47,225 bases of DNA from Nitratireductor sp. ZSWI3 (GCF_024655565.1 NZ_JANKOF010000030.1:1-47225); one strand, 5' to 3'; positions 1-11,620 are shown, counted from the first letter of the stretch. Translations and numbers: made by a program. The notes: generated from the sequence alone by a model not told the origin.

Positions 1-36
1 GACGCACAAAGGACGCTCTGGAAAGGCGGGCCGCCT

Positions 37-1209
37 TCACCCGCTCGGCTGCAAAGCGATCGTGTCGGCCGAGCGGACCAGGTTCGCCATGGACAGGACC
101 ACCGCCAGCATCACCGCAAAGGCGATGAAAATCGGCGCAAAGCCTGTTCTTTCGGCGACGAACCCCACCAGCGAGGGGGCGACCAGCATTCCCGAATAGC
201 CGATGGTGGTGGCGACACTCATGCCCGCGCCCGGCGACAGGCCGGGCTGGTTGCCGGCGGCGGAAAAGACGATCGGCACCATATTGGCGATGCCGAGCCC
301 GGCAAGCGCGAAGGCCAGCGTGGCGGCGAGCGGCGACGGCGCAAGGCCGGCGCCCAGCATGCCGACCGTCGCGACGATCCCCGACCAGCGCAGCGTCCTG
401 ACGGCGCCGAGCCGGTTGCGCAGGCCGTCGCCGGCAAACCGCATCAGCGCCATGGTTCCGGAAAATGCGGTGTAGGCCAGGCTCGCCCCGGCGATGCCCG
501 CCCCCATCTCCTGGCGCAGATAGAGGGCCGCCCAGTCGAGCACCGCCCCCTCGGGCAGCATGCAGAAAAGCGCGATGACACCCGTGACATAGACCAGCGG
601 ATTGCGCGGCAGGCCGCGCCGCAGGCCGGCCGCATGGGCCTTAGCCGGCTTTTCCTCGACGATCAGGTAAGGCAGTGCCGCCACGACGATGAGGAAGGCG
701 AAGGCGACCACGAGGCCGGCATGCGCCATGTGCCCGAACCGCTCGACGATCAGACCGCCGACGCCGGCGCCCGCGAAGCCGCCAAGGCTCCAGAAGCCGT
801 GCGAGGAGGACATGACGGCGCGCCGCAGGCCGCGTTCCACGACGACCGCGTTGGCGTTCATGGAGATGTCCATCGCGCCGAGAAACGCCCCGAAGAAGAC
901 GAGCGCTGCCACCATCTGCCAGACCTCGGCGGCAAGCGCCAGGCCGGCGAAGGACAGCGCACAGACGACCGCAGCAACGCGCAGGACGGCGCGGGAGCCC
1001 AAATGCCCGATCAGATAGCCGCAGAGCGGCATGACCGCCACCGCGCCCGAGCCGAAGACGAGGATCAACAGGCCGAGCGCCGTCTCGCTGAGGCCGAAAC
1101 GGCTGACCACCAGCGGGATCTGCGGCGCCCAACTGCCCACCATGAACCCGTTGACGAAGAAACAGGCAGCCACCGCCCAGCGGCCCAGGGACGCATTCTG
1201 CATGGACAT
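37..1209 (-). CDS. MFS transporter
   Basis: A 390-residue major facilitator superfamily protein with about twelve hydrophobic segments and no signal peptide. The first helix begins near residue 10 (AVAACFFVNGFMVGSW), and a Gly-rich segment with a conserved basic loop (GYLIGHLGSRAVLRV) sits where the MFS signature between TM2 and TM3 is expected. The length is normal for a 12-TM MFS carrier of the YbjJ-like sugar/unknown-substrate group. Two Met codons lie close together at the start (M1 and M3), so the exact start is uncertain by two residues. It is monocistronic: the next gene upstream (pyc) is 400 bp away and the gap is filled with repeats. The substrate cannot be read from the sequence. 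Confidence 0.85.
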   Translation of the reverse strand: MSMQNASLGRWAVAACFFVNGFMVGSWAPQIPLVVSRFGLSETALGLLILVFGSGAVAVMPLCGYLIGHLGSRAVLRVAAVVCALSFAGLALAAEVWQMVAALVFFGAFLGAMDISMNANAVVVERGLRRAVMSSSHGFWSLGGFAGAGVGGLIVERFGHMAHAGLVVAFAFLIVVAALPYLIVEEKPAKAHAAGLRRGLPRNPLVYVTGVIALFCMLPEGAVLDWAALYLRQEMGAGIAGASLAYTAFSGTMALMRFAGDGLRNRLGAVRTLRWSGIVATVGMLGAGLAPSPLAATLAFALAGLGIANMVPIVFSAAGNQPGLSPGAGMSVATTIGYSGMLVAPSLVGFVAERTGFAPIFIAFAVMLAVVLSMANLVRSADTIALQPSG

Positions 1210-1611
1210 TCGCAGGCTCCGTAAGGAAGAGATGGCGCAAAGAACCGGGGAGCGATCGTCGATCGGGCCGCATTTGAATCGGTTAAGGCCGATTCGTCAA
1301 TCACACCCGCCGGCGCCATCCCGCATCCTCACCTTCTCCCGGTAAACGGCAGGCAATCGAGAACCATGCAGCCGTTTCCGTCATCAATTCTGAGCTTTGA
1401 GCTGGTGACGCGAGTGGAGGTGATGCGCAAAGGTCAAGGCCCCCCTTCTCCCCGCATGCGGGGAGAAGGAAGCCGTCATCAACTCTGAACGATATGTGGA
1501 ATGCCGGGCCCCAAGCCAAGAACTGAGCGGTCTTGCGGCTGCCATATGCGATTGCCGCAAAGGAGGAGAAAGTGCCGGCAGGCGATAACGATGAGAGGCG
1601 ACACCCGCCCC
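1210..1611. other. Intergenic region, repeat-rich, no gene
   Basis: About 400 bp between pyc and the MFS gene. No frame looks coding: the open frames entering it are extensions or shadows of neighbouring genes. It contains a perfect 26-bp palindrome (listed separately) and a 16-bp near-perfect direct repeat, CCGTCATCAAYTCTGA, at 1378-1393 and 1473-1488, one copy on each side of the palindrome. The MFS promoter must lie at the low-coordinate end, but I see no convincing hexamers. Confidence 0.6.
1444..1469. repeat. 26-bp perfect palindrome (REP-like)
   Basis: The arm CCTTCTCCCCGCA is followed directly by its exact complement. Palindromes of the form CCTTCTCCCC-GGGGAGAAGG are familiar intergenic repeats in rhizobial genomes (from memory). 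It lies 140 bp downstream of the pyc stop codon and could also form a cruciform or an RNA hairpin. No T-run follows on either strand, so a simple intrinsic terminator is unlikely. Confidence 0.6.
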
Positions 1612-4600
1612 TCAATCACCGTTCTCGAACACCACCAGCAGGTCCTTGGCATCGATCTGGTCGCCAGCCTTGACCAGCACTTCGGCGATGGTGCCGTCGC
1701 GCTCGGCGTGCAGCGCCGTCTCCATCTTCATCGCCTCGATGGAAAGCAGGACATCGCCCGCCTTGATGGCCTGGCCGGGCGCCACGGCGAGCGTCGAGAC
1801 CACGCCCGGCATCGGCGCGCCCACATGCGCCTCGTTGCCCGCCTCGGCCTTGCGCCGCGCCGCCGAGGCGGAAGCCCCGTGGGCGCGGTCTGGCACCTTG
1901 ACGCGGCGCGGCTGGCCGTTGAGCTCGAAGAACACGGTGACCATGCCCTTCTCGTCCACCTCGCCGATGGCGAGGCAGCGGATGACCAGCGTCTTGCCAC
2001 GCTCGATGTCGACGAAGATCTCCTCCTCCGGCTGCATGCCGTAGAAATAGATCGGCGTCGGCAGCACGCTGACCGGACCGTAGCTTTCCGAAGCGGCGGC
2101 GAAATCCGTGAAGACCTTGGGATACATGAGCCAGGAGGAGAACTCGCGCTCGTCGACCTTGCGGCCGAGCTTGTCCTCCAGTGCTTTGCGATCCTCGGCA
2201 AGATCCGCCGCATCGAGCAGCGAGCCGGGCCGCACCGTTATCGGCTTCGTCCCCTTCAGCGCCTTCTTCTGCAGCGCCGCAGGCCAGCCGGCGGGCGGCT
2301 GGCCGAGATCGCCGCGCAACATGGAGACCACCGAGTCCGGGAAGGCGATGTCCTTGTCCGGGTTCACGACATCGGCGACCGTCAGATCCTGGGACACCAT
2401 CATCAGCGCCATGTCGCCCACCACCTTGGAGGACGGCGTCACCTTGACGATGTCGCCGAACATCTGGTTCGCGTCGTGATAGGCGCGCGCCACCTCGTGC
2501 CAGCGCGTCTCCAGCCCCAGCGAGCGGGCCTGCTCCTTCAGGTTGGTGAACTGGCCGCCCGGCATTTCGTGAAGATAGACCTCGGAGGCCGGACCCTTCA
2601 GGTCGCTCTCGAACGCCGCATACTGGTTGCGCACCGCCTCCCAGTAGAAGGAGATGCGGCGCACCCATTCGCGGTCGAGGCCCGTGTCGCGTTCGTCCCC
2701 CTTCAGCGCCTCGACGATGGAGCCAAGGCAGGGCTGCGAGGTGTTGCCGGACAGCGCGTCCATCGCCGCGTCGACCGCGTCGACGCCGCTTTCGACGGCC
2801 GCAAGCACCGTGGCCGCCGAGATGCCGGACGTGTCGTGCGTGTGGAAATGCAGCGGCAGGTCGGTGGCCTCGCGCAGCGCCTTGAAGAGAACCCGGGCGG
2901 CGGCCGGCTTGAGCAGGCCCGCCATGTCCTTGATGGCGATGATGTGAGCGCCGGCCGCCTCCAGTTCATTGGCCAGCCCGACATAGTATTTGAGGTCGTA
3001 TTTGGCGCGCTGGGGGTCGAGGATATCGCCAGTGTAGCAGATGGCCGCCTCGACGAGCTTGCCTTCGGCGCCGACCGCATCCATCGCCACACGCATGTTC
3101 TCGACCCAGTTGAGACAGTCGAAGACGCGGAAGAGATCGATGCCGCCGGCCGCCGCCTGCTTCACGAAATGCTTGACGACATTGTCGGGATAGTTGGTGT
3201 AGCCGACGCCATTTGCCCCACGCAGCAGCATCTGCAGGAGCAGGTTCGGCGCCCCCTCGCGGATCAGCGCAAGGCGCTCCCATGGATCCTCCGTCAGGAA
3301 GCGCATGGCGACGTCGAAGGTCGCCCCGCCCCAGCATTCGAGCGACAGAAGCTGCGGCAGCGCCCGCGCATAGACGCCGGCGATGCGCGCCAGGTCGAAG
3401 GTGCGCATGCGCGTGGCGAGCAGCGACTGGTGGGCGTCGCGCATGGTGGTGTCGGTGACGAGCACGCGCGTTTCGCCGCGCATCCACCTGGCGAAGCCTT
3501 CCGGCCCGAGCGCCGCGAGCTTTTGCCTGGCGCCGTCCGGCACCGGCGCATCCACATAGGGCACGCGCGGGGCGGCGGCTTCCGCATTGGGCCGCTGGCG
3601 GCCGCGCGCCTCCGGATGGCCGTTCACCGTCACGTCGGCGAGGTAGTTCAGGAGCTTGGTGGCGCGGTCCTGCCGCCTGACCTGGGTGAAGAGCTCCGGC
3701 GTCTCGTCGATGAAGCGCGTCGTGTAGGAGGCGTCGCGAAACTTCGGATGGCTGATGATAGCCTCAAGAAAGGTCAGGTTCGTTGCCACGCCGCGGATGC
3801 GGAACTCGCGCAGCGCGCGGTCCATGCGGGCGATCGCCTCCTGCGGCGTCGGCGCCCAGGCGGTGACCTTTTCCAGGAGCGGATCGTAGAAACGGGTGAT
3901 GACCGCGCCGGAATAGGCCGTGCCGCCGTCGAGGCGGATGCCGAAGCCGGTGGCGCCGCGATAGGCGGTGATGCGGCCGTAGTCGGGAATGAAGTTCTGC
4001 TCGGGATCCTCGGTGGTGATGCGGCACTGGAGCGCGTCGCCATTCAGCCTTATGTCGGCCTGCGCCGGCACGCCCGAGCGCGGGTCGCCGATCTTCTCGC
4101 CCTCCAGGATGTGGATCTGCGCCTTGACGATGTCGACGCCGGTGACCTCCTCGGTCACGGTGTGCTCCACTTGGATGCGCGGATTGACCTCGATGAAGTA
4201 AAAGGCCCCCGTATCGGCATCCATCAGGAACTCGACCGTGCCGGCGCCCACATAGTCGGTCGCCTCGGCGATCTTCAGCGCATAGCCGCAAAGCTCGGCG
4301 CGCTGGGCGTCGTCGAGATAAGGGGCGGGCGCCCGTTCGACGACCTTCTGGTTGCGCCGCTGGATGGAGCAGTCGCGCTCGAACAGATGGACGGCGTTGC
4401 CGTGCGTGTCGCCCAGCACCTGCACTTCCACATGGCGGGCGCGTTCCACGAGCTTTTCGAGATAGACCTCGTCCTTGCCGAAGGCCGCCTTCGCCTCGCG
4501 CTTGGCCTCCGTGACCTCGGAGGCGAGGTCCTTGGCGCTGCGGATGACGCGCATGCCGCGCCCGCCGCCGCCCCAGGAAGCCTTGAGCATGACCGGGAAG

Positions 4601-5079
4601 CCGATCGCCTCGGCCATCTCGGCGACCTTCGCCATGTCGTCCGGCAGCGGCTCGGTGGCCGGCACCACCGGCACGCCGACCTCGATGGCGAGGTTGCGGG
4701 CGGCGACCTTGTTGCCGAGCCGGCGCATCGTGTCCGGGCTGGGCCCGATGAAGACGATGCCGTTCGCCGCGCAGGCCTCGGCGAATTCCGGACTTTCCGA
4801 CAGAAGGCCGTAGCCCGGGTGGATGGCATCGGCGCCCGCGAGCCTGGCGACGCGGATCACCTCGTCGATCGACAGATAGCTCTCGATCGGGCCGAGCTCG
4901 CGCTCAAGATGCGGACCACGCCCGACCTGATAGGATTCATCGGCCTTGAAACGGTGCAGCGAATATTTGTCCTCCTCGGCCCAGATGGCGACCGTTCGGA
5001 TGCCCAGTTCGTTTGCGGCGCGAAACACGCGGATGGCGATTTCGGAACGGTTGGCGACGAGGATCTTCTTTATCTGCAC
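1612..5079 (-). CDS. pyc: Pyruvate carboxylase
   Basis: Biotin-dependent cytoplasmic enzyme that carboxylates pyruvate to oxaloacetate (anaplerosis, gluconeogenesis). All domains are present in order: biotin carboxylase with ATP-grasp (starts IKKILVANRSEIAIRVFRAA; Gly-rich loop SWGGGGRGMRV), carboxyltransferase (TTMRDAHQSLLATRMRT; metal-site region LHFHTHDTSG), tetramerisation/linker region, and a C-terminal biotinyl domain whose EAMKMET motif puts the biotinylated lysine at about residue 1118 of 1155. The start is the GTG at 5079: it follows GGAG at 8-nt spacing and begins exactly at the conserved N-terminus. An in-frame ATG 72 nt upstream would only add an Arg/Ala-rich tail unlike the family. 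It appears monocistronic. The opposite strand is open for most of its length, which is a GC-bias artefact. Confidence 0.97.
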   Translation of the reverse strand: MQIKKILVANRSEIAIRVFRAANELGIRTVAIWAEEDKYSLHRFKADESYQVGRGPHLERELGPIESYLSIDEVIRVARLAGADAIHPGYGLLSESPEFAEACAANGIVFIGPSPDTMRRLGNKVAARNLAIEVGVPVVPATEPLPDDMAKVAEMAEAIGFPVMLKASWGGGGRGMRVIRSAKDLASEVTEAKREAKAAFGKDEVYLEKLVERARHVEVQVLGDTHGNAVHLFERDCSIQRRNQKVVERAPAPYLDDAQRAELCGYALKIAEATDYVGAGTVEFLMDADTGAFYFIEVNPRIQVEHTVTEEVTGVDIVKAQIHILEGEKIGDPRSGVPAQADIRLNGDALQCRITTEDPEQNFIPDYGRITAYRGATGFGIRLDGGTAYSGAVITRFYDPLLEKVTAWAPTPQEAIARMDRALREFRIRGVATNLTFLEAIISHPKFRDASYTTRFIDETPELFTQVRRQDRATKLLNYLADVTVNGHPEARGRQRPNAEAAAPRVPYVDAPVPDGARQKLAALGPEGFARWMRGETRVLVTDTTMRDAHQSLLATRMRTFDLARIAGVYARALPQLLSLECWGGATFDVAMRFLTEDPWERLALIREGAPNLLLQMLLRGANGVGYTNYPDNVVKHFVKQAAAGGIDLFRVFDCLNWVENMRVAMDAVGAEGKLVEAAICYTGDILDPQRAKYDLKYYVGLANELEAAGAHIIAIKDMAGLLKPAAARVLFKALREATDLPLHFHTHDTSGISAATVLAAVESGVDAVDAAMDALSGNTSQPCLGSIVEALKGDERDTGLDREWVRRISFYWEAVRNQYAAFESDLKGPASEVYLHEMPGGQFTNLKEQARSLGLETRWHEVARAYHDANQMFGDIVKVTPSSKVVGDMALMMVSQDLTVADVVNPDKDIAFPDSVVSMLRGDLGQPPAGWPAALQKKALKGTKPITVRPGSLLDAADLAEDRKALEDKLGRKVDEREFSSWLMYPKVFTDFAAASESYGPVSVLPTPIYFYGMQPEEEIFVDIERGKTLVIRCLAIGEVDEKGMVTVFFELNGQPRRVKVPDRAHGASASAARRKAEAGNEAHVGAPMPGVVSTLAVAPGQAIKAGDVLLSIEAMKMETALHAERDGTIAEVLVKAGDQIDAKDLLVVFENGD

Positions 5080-5275
5080 TGGCAAGGCTCCGGGAAGGTG
5101 AATGGAAGCTGCGGCATGCCTTCGGCGCGCGCGTTCCCGCCCCCGCGCCAAAACGACGCGCCATGATTAGCGCGGACGATGCTGCAGCGCAAACGTTCTT
5201 GACGTCACGGCAAAGGGCGCGAGGTTCGGGCACCGGGATCGTGCGGGTGCCGCAGCCCCTCATTCGCCTTCCGCG

Positions 5276-5307
5276 CAAACGAAAACGGCCCGGCAGATGC
5301 CGGGCCG
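5276..5307 (-). terminator. Rho-independent terminator of the liv operon
   Basis: Perfect 9-bp stem CGGCCCGGC / GCCGGGCCG with a 4-nt loop, followed on the minus strand by TTTTCGTTTG. It lies 24 bp beyond the stop codon of the substrate-binding protein gene, the last gene of the operon, and is the best intrinsic terminator in the window. Confidence 0.88.
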
Positions 5308-5330
5308 CTTCGAAGACGATGTCTTGACGA

Positions 5331-6431
5331 CTACTGCTCGAGATAGTCGTACTTGCCGTCCTTCCACTCGTAGAAGACATAGCCGGGCAGCGTCACGTCG
5401 CCCTTGTCGTCGAAGGAGAGATCGCCGAGCACGGTCGAGAACGTGCCATCGTCGAGCGCCTTGACGACCGGGTCGTAGTCGGTGCTGCCGGCGGTCTTGA
5501 CCGCATCGGCCCAGGCCTGGATCGCCGCATAGGTGTAGAGCGCGTAGCCCTCGGCGGTCTTGCCGGCGGCGAGCAGCTTGTCGACCACGGGCTTGGCGAT
5601 CTCGTTCTTGCGCGGATCGGGCGAGAACGTCATCAGCGTGCCCTCGCCGGCCTCACCGGTGATGGCCCAATACTCGTCGGTCACCAGCGCGTCGCCGGAA
5701 ACGAGGATCGTGTCCATGCCCTGCTCGCGCATCTGGCGGGCCATCAGGCCGGCCTCGGTGTGATAGCCGCCCACATACAGGACGCCGATGCCTTCCTGCT
5801 TCAGCTTGGAGACGAGGGCGCTGTAGTCCTTTTCGCCGGCCGTGTAGGCTTCGTAGAGCGCCGGCTTGCCGCCGGCGGCCTCGTAGGCGGCCTTGGTCGC
5901 GTCGGCAAGACCCTTGCCATAAGCGGTCTTGTCGTGAACGAAGGCGACCTTCTTGTCGGCGAAATTCTCCACCAGGAACTTGCCTGCCACATCGCCCTGC
6001 TGGTCGTCACGGCCGCAGACGCGGTAGACGCCCGGTCCCGGGCGCTCGTCGGTGAAGGCCGGGTTGGTGGAGGCCGGCGAGATCTCGATGATGCCTTCCT
6101 CGGCATAGACCGAAGAAGCCGGGATCGAGGAGCCCGAGCAGAAATGGCCCGCCACGAAAACCACGCCGGAACCGGCGAATTGATTGGCAACGGCCACGGC
6201 CTGCTTGGGATCGCAGGCGTCGTCGCCCACTTCCAGCTTCAGCATCTCGCCGTTGACGCCGCCCGCCTCGTTGATGTCGGCAACCGCCTGCTCGGCGCCC
6301 GCCTTCATCTGCTCGCCGAACGAAGCGTACTGACCCGTCATGGGACCGGCGACGGCAATCGTGATGTCCGCCCAGGCGGACCCGGTCATCATGAGGCTGA
6401 GTGCTGCGCCAGCCATAAGTGCCTTTTTCAT
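5331..6431 (-). CDS. Branched-chain amino acid ABC transporter, substrate-binding protein
   Basis: Periplasmic LivJ/LivK-type binding protein (peripla_BP_6 fold), 366 residues. A cleavable Sec signal peptide is clear (MKKALMAGAALSLMMTGSAWA, cleavage after about residue 21). The mature part opens with the family's DITIAVAGPMTGQYASFGEQ segment and has VVFVAGHFCSGSSIPAS and YVGGYHTEAGLMARQMREQG, typical of Leu/Ile/Val binding proteins. The start ATG has a strong GGGAG site 6 nt upstream. It is the last gene of the liv set but is separated from the previous gene by 156 bp with palindromes, so it may have extra regulation or its own promoter to raise the binding protein over the membrane components. 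An intrinsic terminator follows directly. Confidence 0.95.
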   Translation of the reverse strand: MKKALMAGAALSLMMTGSAWADITIAVAGPMTGQYASFGEQMKAGAEQAVADINEAGGVNGEMLKLEVGDDACDPKQAVAVANQFAGSGVVFVAGHFCSGSSIPASSVYAEEGIIEISPASTNPAFTDERPGPGVYRVCGRDDQQGDVAGKFLVENFADKKVAFVHDKTAYGKGLADATKAAYEAAGGKPALYEAYTAGEKDYSALVSKLKQEGIGVLYVGGYHTEAGLMARQMREQGMDTILVSGDALVTDEYWAITGEAGEGTLMTFSPDPRKNEIAKPVVDKLLAAGKTAEGYALYTYAAIQAWADAVKTAGSTDYDPVVKALDDGTFSTVLGDLSFDDKGDVTLPGYVFYEWKDGKYDYLEQ

Positions 6432-6470
6432 GATTACTCCCTTAAAAACACCAGAAGTTCCCTTGGCTCT

Positions 6471-6495
6471 CCGGAAATGGTGTTCGGTTTTCCGG
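6471..6495. repeat. Inverted repeat upstream of the liv binding-protein gene
   Basis: Arms CCGGAAA and TTTCCGG with an 11-nt spacer, followed at 6500-6511 by the self-complementary GCCCGCGCGGGC. These lie in the 156-bp gap between the DUF6867-like gene and the substrate-binding protein gene. They could form mRNA hairpins that separate expression or protect one part of the transcript, but there is no direct evidence for either. Confidence 0.4.
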
Positions 6496-6587
6496 TTTGG
6501 CCCGCGCGGGCTTGGCGGCCCGCTTAACCGGCATGAAAGCCCAATTCAAAAGAGAAATAAAGGCTTCATACCCGTTAATCGTGAATC

Positions 6588-6944
6588 TCAGGCACCTGTG
6601 CGCCGCCAGCCGAGCGGCCCGCTGCGCTGATATTCGAAACTGTACTGTGTCGACATTTGCCCGGCTCTCGTGATCCGCTTGCCGATGAAGGCGATGATCA
6701 GCAGAGCGATCAGGTCGACGACGTAGTATTGCAGGGAAAGCAGCGTGCCCTCGAACAACGCGAAATGGATGAACCGCGTCGCCGCGGCCAAAAGCACGAT
6801 GTAGAAGGCGAGTTGCGCGTCTCCCTGCCAGGCGCGCGCCATGGCGCGCCCCGTGAGATAGGCGGCGCTGCCGGCCAGAAGCAGGGTGACGAAGAAGAAT
6901 TCCCAGAAAGTGACTTCCCAGATCAGGGTGTTCTGGTGCTCCAT
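6588..6944 (-). CDS. Small membrane protein of the liv operon (DUF6867-like)
   Basis: A 118-residue integral membrane protein with about four hydrophobic helices (roughly residues 14-34, 43-60, 66-82 and 70-90) and a short basic/aromatic C-terminal tail (YSFEYQRSGPLGWRR). From memory it matches the family called DUF6867, which I associate with liv operons of Hyphomicrobiales; its function is unknown. Its start overlaps the livF stop by one base (TGATG), so translation is coupled to the ATPase gene. The fixed position among liv genes suggests an accessory role in branched-chain amino acid uptake, which is inference only. It is not a standard LivHMGFJ component. Confidence 0.8.
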   Translation of the reverse strand: MEHQNTLIWEVTFWEFFFVTLLLAGSAAYLTGRAMARAWQGDAQLAFYIVLLAAATRFIHFALFEGTLLSLQYYVVDLIALLIIAFIGKRITRAGQMSTQYSFEYQRSGPLGWRRTGA

Positions 6945-7678
6945 CAGTGCCTCCCGCCTTCCAGATACGCGGCGCGTACCTCTTCCTTCTTGAGCAGTTC
7001 CGCACCGGTGCCGCTCATGGTGATGACGCCATTGACCATGACATAGCCGCGATGGGCGAGCTTCAACGCGTGGAAGGCGTTCTGCTCGACCAGGAAGACG
7101 GTCAGGCCTTCCTTCTCGTTGAGCTCTCGGATCGCGTCGAAGATCTGCTTGACGATGAGCGGCGCAAGGCCAAGCGAGGGCTCGTCGAGCAACAGCAGCT
7201 TCGGCCGGCTCATCAGCGCCCGGGCGATCGCCAGCATCTGTTGCTCGCCGCCCGAAAGCGTGCCGCCGCGCTGGCCGATGCGCTCCTTGAGACGCGGGAA
7301 CAGCTTGAAGACCTTGGCCAGATCCTCGTCGAACAGCGACGGATCCACCAGCGCCGCGCCCATCTGGAGATTCTCTAGAACCGTCATGCGCGGAAAGATG
7401 CGACGGCCTTCCGGCGACTGGGCGATGCCGTGGCTGACGATCTCGTGCGTCGGCATCTGCGTGATGTCCTTGCCGTCATAGACGATCTGTCCGGTACGCG
7501 CCCGCGGATCGCCGCAGATGGTCATCATCAGTGTCGACTTGCCGGCTCCGTTGACGCCGATCATCGTGACGATCTCGCCGCGATGCACGTCGAGGTCGAC
7601 ACCGCGCAGGGCGACGATGTTGCCGTAATAGGTCTCGACGCCGCGCACCGAGAGCAGCAGTTCAGCCGCGCCGTTCAT
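6944..7678 (-). CDS. livF: Branched-chain amino acid ABC transporter ATPase LivF
   Basis: Cytoplasmic nucleotide-binding subunit of the high-affinity Leu/Ile/Val transporter, 244 residues. Walker A GVNGAGKST lies at about 41-49, the Q-loop region is QSPEGRRIFPRMTVLENL, the ABC signature LSGGEQQ is at about 141-147, Walker B LLLLDEPSLGLAP is at about 161-173, and the switch histidine is replaced in context by VEQNAFHAL, as is normal for LivF. Length and motifs are typical. The start overlaps the livG stop by 4 nt (ATGA) and the stop overlaps the next gene by one base, so it is translationally coupled on both sides. It pairs with LivG as a heterodimeric ATPase. Confidence 0.96.
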   Translation of the reverse strand: MNGAAELLLSVRGVETYYGNIVALRGVDLDVHRGEIVTMIGVNGAGKSTLMMTICGDPRARTGQIVYDGKDITQMPTHEIVSHGIAQSPEGRRIFPRMTVLENLQMGAALVDPSLFDEDLAKVFKLFPRLKERIGQRGGTLSGGEQQMLAIARALMSRPKLLLLDEPSLGLAPLIVKQIFDAIRELNEKEGLTVFLVEQNAFHALKLAHRGYVMVNGVITMSGTGAELLKKEEVRAAYLEGGRH

Positions 7679-9239
7679 GCCTTGCCTCCCTTAGCGGTGG
7701 TCTTCTTCTTCGGCTGCGCGCCCCGCTTGCCCGGAACGCTGGTCGGCACCTCGCCCTTGTCGACGCGCTTGGAGAATTCCGTCTCGCCGCCCCTGGCCAG
7801 AACCTTGGCCTGCTTCACCCATTCCTCGCGCTCGATGCGGCCGGGGAAGGACAGATAGGCACCGACCCACTCGATCTCGGCTTTCTTCCAGGCCGCCACC
7901 TGGTCGAAATGCCAGATGCCGAGCGCGTTGAGCTTCTTCTCGTTGGCCGGGCCGACGCCCTTGATGCGCGTGAGATTGTTGGCGCCGCCGGCGCGCGGCT
8001 TTCTGGTGCCGTGCGGCTGCTTGCCGGGATAATCGGCCGCGTTGGCGATCTTGATCTCGCTCGCAGCCGTGGAGGCGGCCTTTGCCTTGTCGGCCGCCGG
8101 CTTCGCCTTGGGCGCGGCCCGTCGTGCGGCCGCCCCGCTCTGCGCTCCGGCATCCGTCAGCGGCTGGGCAGGCGCCGCCTGGCGCTTTGCCGGCTTCGCC
8201 GCGGCAGCGGACTTCGCAGTGCTCGCCTTGCGCTGCCGGGCAGGCTTCCTGGCGGGCTCGGCAGCGGCCTCTTCCTGCTCCACCTTCTTGACGTCCTTGC
8301 GCACTTCCGGCACGTCGATCTCGGCCTCCTCGTCGACGCCGAGATAGGCGGCAATGACTTTCGGATCCGACTTCACGGATCCGGCGGAGCCGTCGGAGAT
8401 CTTGACGCCGTAGTCGAGCACCACGACATGGTCGGAAATCTCCATCACCACGCCCATGTCGTGCTCGATCAAAAGCACGGACACCTGGTGCTCGTCGCGG
8501 ATGTATTTGAGCAGGTTGTTGAGTTCGGCCGATTCGCGCGGGTTGAGACCCGCCGCCGGCTCGTCGAGGCACAGGAGCTGCGGTCCGATGCACATGGCAC
8601 GGGCGATCTCCAGCCGTCGCTGGGCGCCATAGGGAAGATCGGCCGCCGGATCGTCGGCGCGGTCGATGAGATGCGTGCGCTCGAGCCAGTAGACCGCCTT
8701 CTGGATCGCCTCGTCCTGCGCTTTCTTGTAGCTTGGCAGGCCGAGAATGCCGCCGATGGAGAACCCGGAAGCCACCATCAGCGTGTTGTGCTGGGCGACC
8801 AGCAGGTTTTCGAGCACCGTCATCCCGCCGAACAGGCGGATGTTCTGGAAGGTGCGCGCCACCCGGGCCTTGTGCGAGATCTCATGGTCGGGCATGCGTT
8901 CGAGCAGGAAGACCGAGCCGTCGCCGGAGCTCTTCCACTTCAGGCCGCTGGCCGTCACCTCCCCGACCGTCGCCTCCTGCCGGCCGGGGCCGTGGCGCAT
9001 GACGATGCGCCCTTCGGTGGGCTTGTAGAAGCCCGTCACGCAGTTGAAGACCGTCGTCTTGCCGGCCCCGTTGGGGCCGATCAGCGCGGTGATGTCGCCG
9101 CGCCCGACATTGAAGGAGAGGTCGCCGACGGCCACGAGGCCGCCGAATCGCATGGTCAGGTGCTCGACGCTGAGGACGGGATCGCGATCCCAGTTCGGCG
9201 CCGTCTCGTCGATGGTTGTCATGTTCGTCGCCGCGTTCA

Positions 9240-9240
<1 letters not shown>
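7675..9240 (-). CDS. livG: LivG ATPase with C-terminal linker and helix-hairpin-helix domain
   Basis: ABC ATPase of the branched-chain amino acid transporter, but 521 residues instead of the usual 250-300. Residues 1-300 are a complete LivG: Walker A GPNGAGKT (55-62), Q-loop RTFQNIRLF, signature-like PYGAQRR (203-209), Walker B LLCLDEPAAGLNP (222-234), H-loop His260. Residues 301-421 are a charged then Ala/Lys/Pro-rich linker. Residues about 422-495 form a compact domain starting NLTRIKGVGPANEKKLNALG, followed by HFDQVAAWKKAEIEWVG and FPGRIEREEWVKQAK; this resembles the HhH tail I recall on rhizobial NuoE and some ribosomal L21 proteins. A basic tail ends the protein. The frame stays open and ends 4 nt inside livF, so the extension is genuine and not a sequencing run-on. 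Confidence 0.93.

Positions 9241-11620
<2,380 letters not shown>

Noticed and set aside
1501-5166. A 1221-codon open frame antisense to nearly all of pyruvate carboxylase.
   Set aside because: Its composition is the usual His/Arg/Gly/Asp-rich readout of the reverse strand of a high-GC gene, with no recognisable domain; the sense frame is a full pyruvate carboxylase.
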